NCBI RefSeq assembly: GCF_003097355.1 | Contig: NZ_PYUI01000010.1 | Location: forward strand, 92,882 to 156,881 | Direction: 5' to 3' | DNA length: 64,000 bases | From: Arthrobacter sp. H-02-3 | Lineage (GTDB): Bacteria; Actinomycetota; Actinomycetes; Actinomycetales; Micrococcaceae | Part shown: piece by piece, positions 32,878 to 41,158 of the stretch | Position numbering within the stretch: the stretch's first letter is position 1 | Layout: each line of letters begins with the position of its first letter | Made by a program: the position numbers and the translations under genes | The notes under the pieces: generated by a model | Told to the model about the DNA's origin: nothing | Seen by the model: the letters and a program-made list of their open reading frames with translations, nothing else | Database searches by the model: none

Positions 32878-32904
32878 TAACGCATCCCGCAGCCCTGCCG
32901 ATAG
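32878..32904 (+). promoter_or_regulatory. Sigma-28-like promoter of the flgN-flgK-flgL-fliW operon
   Basis: TAACGCAT (32878-32885), 11 bases, GCCGATAG (32897-32904). The spacing and the second box are close to the sigma-28 consensus, and the first box matches the sites before flgB and mini-fliD. It lies about 110 bases before the flgN start and faces away from the flagellin promoter. Confidence 0.6.
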
Positions 32905-33013
32905 TTTCTACGAACCCTGCTGGTGGCTGAATCGTCCGCACGATCAATCGGCCTCCCCGGCACCACCGCACCTGTCGCCCGCTACATTCACACATGAGGG
33001 AGCCGTCCCGAAC

Positions 33014-33502
33014 ATGGCCATCCACGAACTTTCAGCCCTGCTGTGGCGGGAGCGTGAACTCCTGGACGTTCTCACTTTCAAGCTGGAGGAAGAGCAACTG
33101 CTCCTCACCTCAGGCAAATCCCGCTGGCTGGCTCACGGCACCAAAGAAGTCGAGCAGGTCCTCGAACACCTCTCAAAGGCGAGCCTGGCGCGCACCATCG
33201 AGGCCGCCGTCGTGGCCGAAACCTGGGGTTTGCCGTCGGACGCGTCCCTCAGCGAGCTGGCTGCCGCGGCCCCGGAGGGTGCCTGGTCCGAAGTCCTGAC
33301 CGCGCACCTGGCCGCACTGACCCGCCAGACGGCCCTCATCAAGGAACTGCGCGACTCCAACGAGCAGTACCTGCGCACCGCAGTCCGCTCCACCCAGGAG
33401 TCCCTGGCCGATCTCCGGCCCGCCGCGGCCGCCGGCACTTACGACGCCCACGGCAAGACCGGGGAAACCGCCGGCTCCCGCCTCTTCGACAAGCAATTCT
33501 AA
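33014..33502 (+). CDS. flgN: FlgN-type export chaperone for hook-filament junction proteins
   Basis: A 162-residue helical protein directly before flgK and flgL, the place of flgN in many bacteria. The N-terminus LSALLWRERELLDVLTFKLE with later LARTIEAAVVAETWGLPSDA is shared with the second copy at 3475. FlgN binds FlgK and FlgL until export. A stop-to-start gap of ten bases separates it from flgK, with AAGGA between. Confidence 0.8.
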   Translation: MAIHELSALLWRERELLDVLTFKLEEEQLLLTSGKSRWLAHGTKEVEQVLEHLSKASLARTIEAAVVAETWGLPSDASLSELAAAAPEGAWSEVLTAHLAALTRQTALIKELRDSNEQYLRTAVRSTQESLADLRPAAAAGTYDAHGKTGETAGSRLFDKQF

Positions 33503-33512
33503 GGAAGCGACC

Positions 33513-34931
33513 ATGAGCACCTTTGGCGCCCTGAATACCGCCTACCGGGGGCTGACCGCCGCCCAGCAGGGCCTGAACGTCGCCGGGCAGAACATCGCCA
33601 ACGCGGCCACCGAGGGCTACACCCGGCAGCGCGTTCAGCAGTCCTCGATTGCTGCCCCGCCCCCGGGTCTTTTCGGCTCAGGCCGCCCGGAGTCCGGCAA
33701 CGGTGTTTCCGTGGACGGCATCGCCCGGCTCGGCAGCAGTTTCCTGGATGCCGGCGTCCGCTCGGCGGGAGCCCAGGCCGGCTTCGCCAGCGTCCGGTCC
33801 TCCGTGCTCCAAGGCATCGAGGGAATCCTGCAGGAACCCGGCGACAACGGGATCTCCGCATCCCTGCAGACGTTCTGGTCCGCCTGGCAGGGCGCGGCCA
33901 ACCAGCCCGGGGAAACCGCTCCGGCGGGGCAGCTCCTGCAGGCCGGCAATGAGCTCACCGCCAAGATCTCGTCCGGTTACCAGTCGCTCACCGCGCAATG
34001 GAGCAGCGTTCGCGGGCAGGCCCAGGACAACGTCGACGCCGTCAACGCGGCGGCCGCTCAAGTGGCCGCTTACAACGCCACCATTCGTTCCACTACCGCA
34101 GCGGGCGGTTCGGCCAACGAACTCATCGACGCGCGGGCCAAGCTCACCGAAACGATCTCCCGGCTGACCGGCGGGACCGTGCGCGAACAGGCAGACGGCA
34201 CGGTGGACATCCATGTCGGCGGCAATGCCCTTGTCATGGGAACATCCGTCAGGGCTCTGGCCCTCTCGGGCACCCAGTCCGGGGATTCGCTTGGGTCTTC
34301 GGTCCAGCTTGAATGGGCCGACCGGCCTGGCCAGGCTGTACCGGTCACCGACGGCGAAATCGCCGGCGCGCTGTCCGTCCTGGCGCCGGCAAACAGCAAC
34401 GGCACCGGCGGCGCGATCGCCGAGGCGGCGGCGTCGTACAACACGTTTGCCGGAAATTTGCGGGACGCCGTCAACGCTCTTCACAACGGCGCCCAGACTT
34501 CCACCGGGGCCGTGGCCGGCGATTTCTTCAGCCCCGCCTCGGGCATGCCGGCGGCGTTGAGTCTCGCCGTGCTGCCCCAGGACGCCAGCGCTATTGGCAT
34601 TGGCGCCGGCGCAGGGAAGCTGGACAACAGCGTGGCGGACAAGATCTCCCAGCTCGGCACGGGCCCCGGGTCCCCGGACAGCCTCTGGGCCGGCGTAGTG
34701 ACGGGAATCGGCGTCCAGTCGCGGGGCGCCCAGCAGCATGAGTCGCTGACCACCGCTTCGGAGTCGGCCGCCCTCGCCAACCGCGCGTCGTCCGCGTCCG
34801 TCAGCCTGGACGAGGAAAACGTCAGCCTGCTCACCAACCAGCACGCCTACCAGGCCGCCGCCCGGGTCATGACAGCCGTGGACGAAGCCCTGGATGTTTT
34901 GATCAATCACACCGGACTGGTAGGAAGGTAG
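33513..34931 (+). CDS. flgK: Hook-filament junction protein FlgK (HAP1)
   Basis: A 472-residue protein. The N-terminus FGALNTAYRGLTAAQQGLNV with QNIANAATEGYTRQRV is the family signature and the C-terminus ends with LDEENVSLLTNQHAYQAAAR and the terminal helix. FlgK forms the first junction ring between hook and filament. AAGGA precedes the ATG. It is followed two bases later by flgL. Confidence 0.96.
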   Translation: MSTFGALNTAYRGLTAAQQGLNVAGQNIANAATEGYTRQRVQQSSIAAPPPGLFGSGRPESGNGVSVDGIARLGSSFLDAGVRSAGAQAGFASVRSSVLQGIEGILQEPGDNGISASLQTFWSAWQGAANQPGETAPAGQLLQAGNELTAKISSGYQSLTAQWSSVRGQAQDNVDAVNAAAAQVAAYNATIRSTTAAGGSANELIDARAKLTETISRLTGGTVREQADGTVDIHVGGNALVMGTSVRALALSGTQSGDSLGSSVQLEWADRPGQAVPVTDGEIAGALSVLAPANSNGTGGAIAEAAASYNTFAGNLRDAVNALHNGAQTSTGAVAGDFFSPASGMPAALSLAVLPQDASAIGIGAGAGKLDNSVADKISQLGTGPGSPDSLWAGVVTGIGVQSRGAQQHESLTTASESAALANRASSASVSLDEENVSLLTNQHAYQAAARVMTAVDEALDVLINHTGLVGR

Positions 34932-34933
34932 CC

Positions 34934-35830
34934 ATGCTGAACCGGGTAACAAACCTGACCATGACCTCTGCCGCCCAACGCAACCTCCAGGCACAGCAGT
35001 CCAAGCTCGCCGAGCTGCAGGACAAGGCCGGCACGCTGAACAAGCTCTCCCGGCCCTCGGACGATCCCGCAGCCACGGCCCAGGCCCTCCAGACCCGCTC
35101 CCGGATCGCCGCCGCCGCCCAGTACGGCCGGAACATCGACGACGGCGACAGCTGGCTCACTGCCGCCGACTCCGCCCTGTCGGACGCCACCAACGTGGTC
35201 CGCAAGATGCAGGACCTGACCGTCCAGGCCGGCAACGGCACGCTCAACCAGACGGGCAGGGACGCAATCGCCCTTGAGCTGGAAGGCCTTAACAAGGACC
35301 TGTTGTCGATCGCCAACAGCAAGCACTTGGGCCGCAACATCTTTGCCGGGAGCTCGGATGCCGCCAGCGCGTTCACCGCCGGAACGCCCGGCAACCCGCC
35401 CACGTTCAACGGCGTTGCCAACAGTTCCGTGGAGCGCCGCATCAGTGATACCCAGACCGTCCGGGTGGATGCCGACGGCGCGGCGATCTTCGGTGACGGC
35501 GCCTCGTCGATCTTCCAGACCGTCAGCGGTATTGTCGCGGGCCTGCGCAACAACACGGACGTGACCGCACTCGCCGGCCAGCTCACGACCGCTGCCCAGA
35601 ACGTGATCAACGGGCGTGCGGAGGTCGGAACACGCCAAGCCCAGCTGGACCGCGCCAGCAGCGTCAACACAGATTTGGAGGCCACCTTGGATGCACAGAA
35701 GACGGGCATTGAGAAGGCAGATCTTGGCAGTGTCATCATGGACCTGAAACTCCAGGAGACCAACTATCAGGTGGCTCTCGCCGCGACGGCCCGGGTCCTG
35801 CAGCCCACCCTGATGGACTTCCTGCGGTGA
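34934..35830 (+). CDS. flgL: Hook-filament junction protein FlgL (HAP3)
   Basis: A 298-residue flagellin-like protein. The start RVTNLTMTSAAQRNLQAQQS, then LNKLSRPSDDPAATAQALQT, is typical of FlgL, as is the C-terminal flagellin-like helix (DLKLQETNYQVALAATARVL). It forms the second junction ring. Its stop codon overlaps the fliW start (GTGA). Confidence 0.95.
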   Translation: MLNRVTNLTMTSAAQRNLQAQQSKLAELQDKAGTLNKLSRPSDDPAATAQALQTRSRIAAAAQYGRNIDDGDSWLTAADSALSDATNVVRKMQDLTVQAGNGTLNQTGRDAIALELEGLNKDLLSIANSKHLGRNIFAGSSDAASAFTAGTPGNPPTFNGVANSSVERRISDTQTVRVDADGAAIFGDGASSIFQTVSGIVAGLRNNTDVTALAGQLTTAAQNVINGRAEVGTRQAQLDRASSVNTDLEATLDAQKTGIEKADLGSVIMDLKLQETNYQVALAATARVLQPTLMDFLR

Positions 35831-36231
35831 GCACCCCCGTCATGGACACCCCCGTCGCCAGCCTGCCCGTCACATTCACCGCGCCCATGCCGGGCTTTGA
35901 GGATCTGCACGACTTCTCGCTTCGGAGCGTCCAGGGCGCGACAGGGCTGTTCGCGCTGGAGGCCGCTTCCACCCCGGTGCGGCTGTTCCTGGCCGATGCC
36001 GCCGTGTTCGCGCCGAGCTACGCTCCGCCGATCCCGGCAGCCTCTCTGGAGGCTCTCGGGCTCGACGAGCGGGAGGCACTCCAGGTGCTGATCGTGGTCA
36101 ACCATGCCCCCGGTTCCACGACGGTCAACCTCATGGCTCCGATCATTCTCAACCGCGGCACGGGACGCTGCACGCAGCTCGTGCTGGACGGCCGGGACTA
36201 CCCGCTCCGGGCCGAAATCGACTCCCTGTAG
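35827..36231 (+). CDS. fliW: Flagellar assembly factor FliW, CsrA antagonist
   Basis: A 134-residue protein with the FliW pattern: MPGFEDLHDFSLRSVQGATG, FLADAAVFAPSYAPPI, LQVLIVVNHAPGSTTVNLMA and PIILNRGTGRCTQLVL. FliW binds both flagellin and CsrA; when flagellin is exported, freed FliW removes CsrA from flagellin mRNA. The GTG start overlaps the flgL stop, tying it to junction genes. csrA is 31.6 kb away at the other end of the island. Confidence 0.93.
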   Translation: MSTPVMDTPVASLPVTFTAPMPGFEDLHDFSLRSVQGATGLFALEAASTPVRLFLADAAVFAPSYAPPIPAASLEALGLDEREALQVLIVVNHAPGSTTVNLMAPIILNRGTGRCTQLVLDGRDYPLRAEIDSL

Positions 36232-36279
36232 TCAGCCGCTGGCGCGCCTGCCGCTCAAAGCGGCCCGACGCCGTCGGAC

Positions 36280-36855
36280 TTACCAGAAGTGCGCGACGTC
36301 CACCACGAGCCGTGAGCCGGAGCCCGGGCCGGGCAGGGTAAGGACCCGGAACGGCAGCCGCGCGCGGACCCCCAGCCCGAGGCTGCTGTAGCCCTCGAAG
36401 CTGCCCGCCCACGCCACCTGCCGGAACGTCTGGTACCCGGCCACGTTGGAGAGTTCATTCTTGTTCGCCGGGTTGTAGGTGGGGTTGCCGGCGTCGTCAT
36501 AGGCCGGCGCGTTGACCGTGAGCTGAATGAAAGCCTGACCCCGGAGCGGAACCGGCAGCCCGGACCCATCCTGCACCACCTGGGGAACGTAGCGCACGGT
36601 GTAGCCAGCCACGGGGCCGTTGAGGTCAATGACCAGCCGGTCAAAACAGTAATGCTGTCCGGTCCGGACGTTGACCACTTTGGCCTGGCTCATGGCCGGA
36701 TCCGTCTTGAGCAATGAACCCCATACCAGGCCGCAGTAGGGGTCCGCGGCGGCCGGGGATGGCGACAGCACCCCGAGGCCCACAGCCATCAGCACTGCCC
36801 CAAGCAACGCTTGGATCTTCTTCAACCGGGTCTTCTTGACCTGAGTCTTTTTCAA
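36280..36855 (-). CDS. Secreted AMIN-like domain protein
   Basis: About 190 residues. A basic start (KKTQVKKTRLKKIQ) followed by a hydrophobic stretch and SPSPAAAD gives a good signal peptide with cleavage near AAA-DPY. The mature part has a beta-rich pattern with HYCFDRLVIDLNGPVAGYTV and ends VDVAHFW, which fits actinobacterial AMIN-like proteins, thought to bind cell-wall polymers. The start TTG at 36855 has AGGGGG seven bases upstream; GTG at 36864 is possible but too close to it. Convergent with fliW; not obviously flagellar. Confidence 0.7.
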   Translation of the reverse strand: MKKTQVKKTRLKKIQALLGAVLMAVGLGVLSPSPAAADPYCGLVWGSLLKTDPAMSQAKVVNVRTGQHYCFDRLVIDLNGPVAGYTVRYVPQVVQDGSGLPVPLRGQAFIQLTVNAPAYDDAGNPTYNPANKNELSNVAGYQTFRQVAWAGSFEGYSSLGLGVRARLPFRVLTLPGPGSGSRLVVDVAHFW

Positions 36856-37104
36856 AGCCGCCACCCCCTGAAACTGGCTGAACAGCCAGCACGATCAGAC
36901 CCTCTCAGCGTAGGCGTGCCCGAAGCGGCGGGCGAGGCCCTCGACCGTTTCGGCGCCCAACTGTTAAGGTGACGCGTTGCTGATCACGGACTGATGTCAC
37001 CAGCGAAGGCCATGGCCTCATCGCAGGCCGAGCGGCGGTCCGTGCCGGGAACGGCGAAGCGCCGGCACCCTTGCGGGTCCGGCGCCTCAAGTTGCTTCAC
37101 TGTG

Positions 37105-37146
37105 CCATCAGTCTTGGGCCATCAGTCTTGGGCCATCAGTGTTGTG
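37105..37146. repeat. Three tandem copies of a 14-bp unit
   Basis: CCATCAGTCTTGGG twice, then CCATCAGTGTTGTG. The repeat lies in the 320-base gap between the AMIN-like gene and the DUF4193 gene, where I see no gene. Its role is unknown. Confidence 0.8.
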
Positions 37147-37185
37147 TCAGCCGCTGCGGGGGCAGCCAGACTGCCAGCTGGTTCC

Positions 37186-37488
37186 TTAGCCTTCGCAGTC
37201 GCGGCAGTACTTCATGCCGTTCTTTTCGCGGGCCACCTGGGACCGGTGACGGACCAGGAAGCAGGAGGAGCACGTGAATTCATCGGACTGCTCGGGAACA
37301 ACAATGACGGTCAGCTCTTCGCCGGACAGATCCGCCCCCGGAAGATCGATGCCTTCCGCGGTGTCGTTCTCGTCGACGTCGATCACAGCGGTCTGGGCGC
37401 CACCACCGCGGGACGCCTGGAGGGCCTCCAGTGACTCAGCGGGAGACTCTTCTTCTGTCTTGCGTGGGGCGTCGTAATCGGTAGCCAT
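37186..37488 (-). CDS. DUF4193 family protein
   Basis: A 100-residue acidic protein starting MATDYDAPRKTEEES, which matches the conserved actinobacterial DUF4193 family. The C-terminus carries two CxxC pairs (CSSC and CRDC) about 20 residues apart, probably a small zinc ribbon. Function unknown; the family occurs across actinobacteria, often near sigma factor or dUTPase genes, neither of which is seen here. The start at 37488 matches the family; a start four codons earlier is possible. Confidence 0.88.
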   Translation of the reverse strand: MATDYDAPRKTEEESPAESLEALQASRGGGAQTAVIDVDENDTAEGIDLPGADLSGEELTVIVVPEQSDEFTCSSCFLVRHRSQVAREKNGMKYCRDCEG

Positions 37489-37632
37489 ATCGGGGTTCAC
37501 TTTCGTTGCTGCGCAGCGCCATTTCAGGCACCTCAGTGAAGCAGTTTAGGACATTATGCATGGAGTTGAAGAAAAGTGTGGCCAATCAGACACTATGAGT
37601 CATTGGCGGCACCGGAAGCCAGGGGGCGAAGC

Positions 37633-37692
37633 CCCTAAACGGCGCCCTAAACGGCGCCCTAAACGGCGCCCTAAACGGCGCCCTGAACAGCG
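37633..37692. repeat. Four perfect and one diverged copy of a 12-bp tandem repeat
   Basis: CCCTAAACGGCG stands at 37633, 37645, 37657 and 37669, followed by CCCTGAACAGCG at 37681. The array lies 85 bases after the end of the GyrI-like gene. A multiple of three bases per unit would keep a frame, but no gene here is convincing. It is a likely variable-number repeat. Confidence 0.92.
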
Positions 37693-37777
37693 CCGTGGAC
37701 ACGGCGCCAACAGCGCCGGCCGCTCGCTTCCAGACGCCGTTCCGGACATCCTTCCGGCGGTTGTTCCGGCGGGCATT

Positions 37778-38272
37778 TCAGGCGACCGGCCAGACAACGA
37801 GGGTCTGCCATTTTGCCGGGTCCGGTTCAGCGCCCGGATCGCTAAGGTAGTACTCCCACATTGCCTCCCCCGGACTCACTCCGTCTTCCCGCATCCGCTC
37901 CATGATCGCCCCGTAGGTGTGCTGCAGCGATTCATAGGAACCAATGTGCAGTGCCTCGTATGCCTGGCCGGCAGGGAGAGTCCCGGCCGTGACCGTCGTG
38001 GCCTCACCGCCGGCGTTTGTGAAGGGCGCGGCGAGCGGGAACCCCGCCTCGACGTCGACGACGTCGGTCGGCATCCCCCGATAGAGCGCGAACGGGGGTC
38101 CGGCCAGCTGGACATGCTGCGCCTGGACCGCGCCCGTGACGGCGCCGAAGGCACGGCCAAAGAAGTCACGGAGCGCGTTCATCGGGACGGTCTCGCGTAC
38201 TACCGCCGTCGGCTGCTCCTTGAGTTGGGCGGTCTTGATGTCCGGAGCCGGCCCCGGGTTCATTTCAGTCAT
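37778..38272 (-). CDS. GyrI-like (AraC effector-binding) domain protein
   Basis: A 164-residue protein with the stand-alone effector-binding fold: KEQPTAVVRETVPMNALRDF, FALYRGMPTDVVDVEAGFPL, AGQAYEALHIGSYESLQHTY and the C-terminal EYYLSDPGAEPDPAKWQTLV. Such proteins bind small molecules or gyrase inhibitors; the ligand is unknown. The start at 38272 was chosen from the family start; further codons upstream do not look coding. It is divergent from the permease gene, with two copies of an operator-like sequence between them. Confidence 0.75.
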   Translation of the reverse strand: MTEMNPGPAPDIKTAQLKEQPTAVVRETVPMNALRDFFGRAFGAVTGAVQAQHVQLAGPPFALYRGMPTDVVDVEAGFPLAAPFTNAGGEATTVTAGTLPAGQAYEALHIGSYESLQHTYGAIMERMREDGVSPGEAMWEYYLSDPGAEPDPAKWQTLVVWPVA

Positions 38273-38449
38273 ACGCCCAGAGTCTGCTGTGTCCATTCCA
38301 TGGTCTAGGGCCTTACGGCCCGCGCCGCGGGGAGGGCTCGCCCGTGGCGGGCCGGCCCCGAGGGCCGGCCGCAGGCGCAGGTCTCGGCCCCGCCGCAGGT
38401 ACACGTCCCGGCGCTGCCCTGCCGCAGGCACAGGCCAGCGCCGAATAAA

Positions 38450-38524
38450 TAAATGAACTTTATTCATATTAGGTCTTGCCCCGCGCCGGGATCGCCCCAA
38501 TACTAAATGAACACAGTTCATTTA
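38450..38524. promoter_or_regulatory. Pair of TAAATGAAC palindromes before the permease gene
   Basis: TAAATGAAC-ACA-GTTCATTTA (38504-38524) is a perfect 9-base dyad. A second copy at 38450-38470 has the left half identical and the right half (ATTCATATT) weaker. The A+T-rich character contrasts with the neighbourhood. It is probably the operator of a TetR- or GntR-type regulator not present in this window, controlling the permease and perhaps the GyrI-like gene. Confidence 0.6.
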
Positions 38525-38652
38525 TGTGATGCCCGTCTCACTGGAGTAGCCATGATCGACATCTTCGACGCATGCCATCTCTTCGCCCGCGGCGGTGGCA
38601 TCCACGGCATCACCCGACAGCAATCATCCGTTTCCCAGAAAACAGGTCACCA

Positions 38653-40224
38653 ATGAGTCAAACTATCGGCCGCGAAGACGGCATCACCACCGCGCACGAC
38701 GTCGTCGATCCGGCCGGTTCCAAGCACGGCATCACCGGCAAAGGACTCAAGGGCGGCCAGCTGGGCCTGCTCGCCGTCGTCGTCCTGGGCATTTCCTCCG
38801 TGGCACCGGCCTACAGCCTCACCAGTTCACTGGGTCCGGCGGTCGGCGCCGTCGGCCTGCAGCTGCCGGCGATCTTCATCGTCGCGTTCATCCCCATGAT
38901 CCTGGTGGCGTTCGCCTACCGCGAGCTCAACGCCGATTCCCCGGACAGCGGCACCACCTTCACGTGGGCCACGAAGGCGTTCGGGCCGTTCGTCGGCTGG
39001 ATGGGAGGCTGGGGGTTGCTGGCTGCCAACATCATCGTCCTGTCCAACCTCGCCGGCGTCGCAGTGGACTTCTTCTATCTCTTCCTGGCCCAGATGTTCA
39101 ACAACCCCGACCTCGCGGACCTGACCTCCAACACGGCCGTGAACATCATTACGTGCCTCGTGTTTGTCGCACTCGCCGTCTGGGTCAGCTACCGCGGCCT
39201 GCACGCCACAAAGCTCGTGCAGTACACCATGGTCGGATTCCAGGTGCTGGTCCTGGGCCTCTTCGTCGTCATGGCACTCACCCACGCCGCCTCGGGTGAC
39301 GCGGGCACCTCCATCGCCTTCAGCTGGGACTGGTTCAACCCGCTGAAGATCGGCAGCTTCGAGCAGTTCACCGCCGGCATGTCCCTGGCCGTCTTCGTCT
39401 ACTGGGGCTGGGACGTCTGCCTCACCGTGAACGAGGAAACCAAGGGCGGCAAGGGCACGGCCGGCCGGGCAGGAACCACGACGGCGGTCGCCGTCCTGGC
39501 CCTCTACCTCGTCGCGATCGTGGCCACCATGATGGTAGCCGGCACCGGAACCGACGGCATCGGCCTCAACAACCCGGACAACCAGTCGAACATCTTTGCA
39601 GCACTGGCTTCCCCCGTCATGGGCCCGCTGGCCATCCTGATGTCCCTGGCCGTGCTCTCCGGCACCGCATCGTCCCTGCAGTCCACAATGGCCTCCCCCG
39701 CCCGCAGCCTGCTCGCGATGGGCCACTACGGCGCGCTCCCGCCGCGCTTCGCGACGGTCAGCAAGCGCTTCGGATCCCCCGGCTACGCCACGATCCTGGC
39801 CGGCGTGATCTCCGGCGGCTTCTACGCCGTCATGAAGGTGGTCAGCGAGAACGTGCTGAACGACACCATCATGGCCCTGGGCCTGATGATCTGCTTCTAC
39901 TACGGCCTCACCGCATTCGCCTGCACGTGGTACTTCCGGCACAGCCTGTTCTCCAGCGTCCGCAACTTCTTCATGCGGCTCCTGTTCCCGGTAGTGGGCG
40001 GCCTCGTCCTCACCGTGGTCTTCTTCCAGACCGCTGTGGACAGCTGGTCGCCGGAATTCGGTAGCGGCTCGGAGGTCTTCGGCGTGGGCCTGGTGTTCAT
40101 CCTGGGGATCGGCATCCTCGCCCTCGGCGTCGTGATCATGCTCCTCGCCTCCAAAAAGCATCCGGGCTTCTTCCGCGGCGAAACCATCCGGAAGGACACC
40201 CCCGCCCTGGTGGTTCCGGAGTAA
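38653..40224 (+). CDS. APC-family amino acid permease
   Basis: A 523-residue membrane protein with about 12 hydrophobic helices and the APC-type start (GLKGGQLGLLAVVVLGISSV, then APAYSLTSSLG). Conserved features include AYRELNADSPDSGTTFTWAT in helix 3 and FVYWGWDVCLTVNEETKGG around helix 6. It should import amino acids or amines with protons or sodium. The start at 38653 was chosen by the family start. A strong terminator follows, so it is a single-gene unit. The substrate is unknown. Confidence 0.9.
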   Translation: MSQTIGREDGITTAHDVVDPAGSKHGITGKGLKGGQLGLLAVVVLGISSVAPAYSLTSSLGPAVGAVGLQLPAIFIVAFIPMILVAFAYRELNADSPDSGTTFTWATKAFGPFVGWMGGWGLLAANIIVLSNLAGVAVDFFYLFLAQMFNNPDLADLTSNTAVNIITCLVFVALAVWVSYRGLHATKLVQYTMVGFQVLVLGLFVVMALTHAASGDAGTSIAFSWDWFNPLKIGSFEQFTAGMSLAVFVYWGWDVCLTVNEETKGGKGTAGRAGTTTAVAVLALYLVAIVATMMVAGTGTDGIGLNNPDNQSNIFAALASPVMGPLAILMSLAVLSGTASSLQSTMASPARSLLAMGHYGALPPRFATVSKRFGSPGYATILAGVISGGFYAVMKVVSENVLNDTIMALGLMICFYYGLTAFACTWYFRHSLFSSVRNFFMRLLFPVVGGLVLTVVFFQTAVDSWSPEFGSGSEVFGVGLVFILGIGILALGVVIMLLASKKHPGFFRGETIRKDTPALVVPE

Positions 40225-40242
40225 CCTCCGGATTTCCAAACC

Positions 40243-40289
40243 CGTACGGCCCTGCTCCCCGGACTCCGGGAGCAGGGCCGTACGTTTTT
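40243..40289 (+). terminator. Rho-independent terminator of the permease gene
   Basis: CGTACGGCCCTGCTCCC (40243-40259) and its exact reverse complement (40268-40284) form a 17-pair stem with an eight-base loop, followed by TTTTT. It lies 18 bases after the permease stop. Confidence 0.95.
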
Positions 40290-40378
40290 GTGCCTGCGTT
40301 GCCCTGCACCGCGTGCGCCGACCCGCCGTGTTGCGCCGGAAACGGCCGCCGCCTACCCTCCAAGCGCCGGTTTGGCGG

Positions 40379-40755
40379 TCAGGAACGAATGCGGCTCGAC
40401 CGGACGACGACGCCGCCGATGATCCCGGCCAGTCCCAACGGTACGGCCGCCAGGGCGCCCATGTGAGGCAGCAGGCTGTCGCCGGCTATCAGGTTGAGCC
40501 CGGCGATGATCAGGGCCGGGGCCCCACCCAGATGGTGACCCACAAGGCATCGCCCCGGTACCGCGACCAGCCGACGGCGACCAGGCCCACCACGGCGCCG
40601 GCCAGAATGCACGTATTCCCGGTGCGGTCGATTTCGAAGGCATTGGTGACTGTTCCGAGGTAGAAGGTCTGCTCCAGACCCAAACAGAGCAGGACGAGGC
40701 CCGCGAGCGCGGCGACGGCCTAGGCGGTCCGGGCCGTAATGGATGAAACTTTCAT
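40379..40755 (-). pseudogene. Broken gene for a small membrane protein
   Basis: Read from ATG at 40755, codon 12 is TAG (40722-40720), and later the frame shifts near 40530, where VTIWVG passes into APALIIAGLNLIAGDSLLPH of another frame. Joined, the parts make a protein of about 124 residues with four hydrophobic helices (AALAGLVLLCLGLEQTFYLG, ILAGAVVGLVAVGWSRYRG, and so on), like SPW/acid-resistance type small membrane proteins. The two lesions show that the gene is dead. A sequencing error could explain one of them, hardly both. Confidence 0.6.
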
Positions 40756-41158
40756 GAGCCCTCCGTCTGTCTTCGGTGAACTGAAGCGTTACCGACGGGC
40801 TGTACCGCCATCGAACGGCAGGGTGAAGGACCCGCACGTTACTGCCTGGGATTTAGCCGTATTCCGCACGTAGCCGTACGTGTCCCTATCCGGATCATAA
40901 GCCGGGACGCTTCCGTCTGGGTGAATGCCGGCTCCCCTATTGGGCTCACGGCGTCGGTCAGTTGTCTCACAAGAATGGGCGAATCCGACGTCGGCTACCC
41001 CAAGCGGGCGGCCGGGCCCCAGGCCGGCACCTCCGCGGCAGGCTTAAGCACTCCCGCGAAGGCGATTCAGGCTGTTCTTTCATGGCTGCGCGGCAGCCGG
41101 GATGGACCGGGCAAAGTTCCCCGGACCACGTCATGCCGCGCGCCCGGGGAGCCGTGGG
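40756..41158. other. Gene-poor stretch
   Basis: About 400 bases between the broken membrane-protein gene and the end of the first repeat protein. Open frames here are short and without recognisable sequence. No promoter, RNA or repeat was seen. Confidence 0.5.

Noticed and set aside
36250..36264. Small GCCGCT-CAA-AGCGGC hairpin between fliW and the AMIN-like gene
   Set aside because: Six pairs without a T-tract; too weak to call a terminator with confidence.
37633..37692. Possible CRISPR array
   Set aside because: The 12-base repeats are directly tandem, without spacers, and no cas genes are present.
38827..40239. Minus-strand 470-residue open frame
   Set aside because: It is a shadow of the amino acid permease; its sequence is His/Asp/Gly-rich with no known domain.
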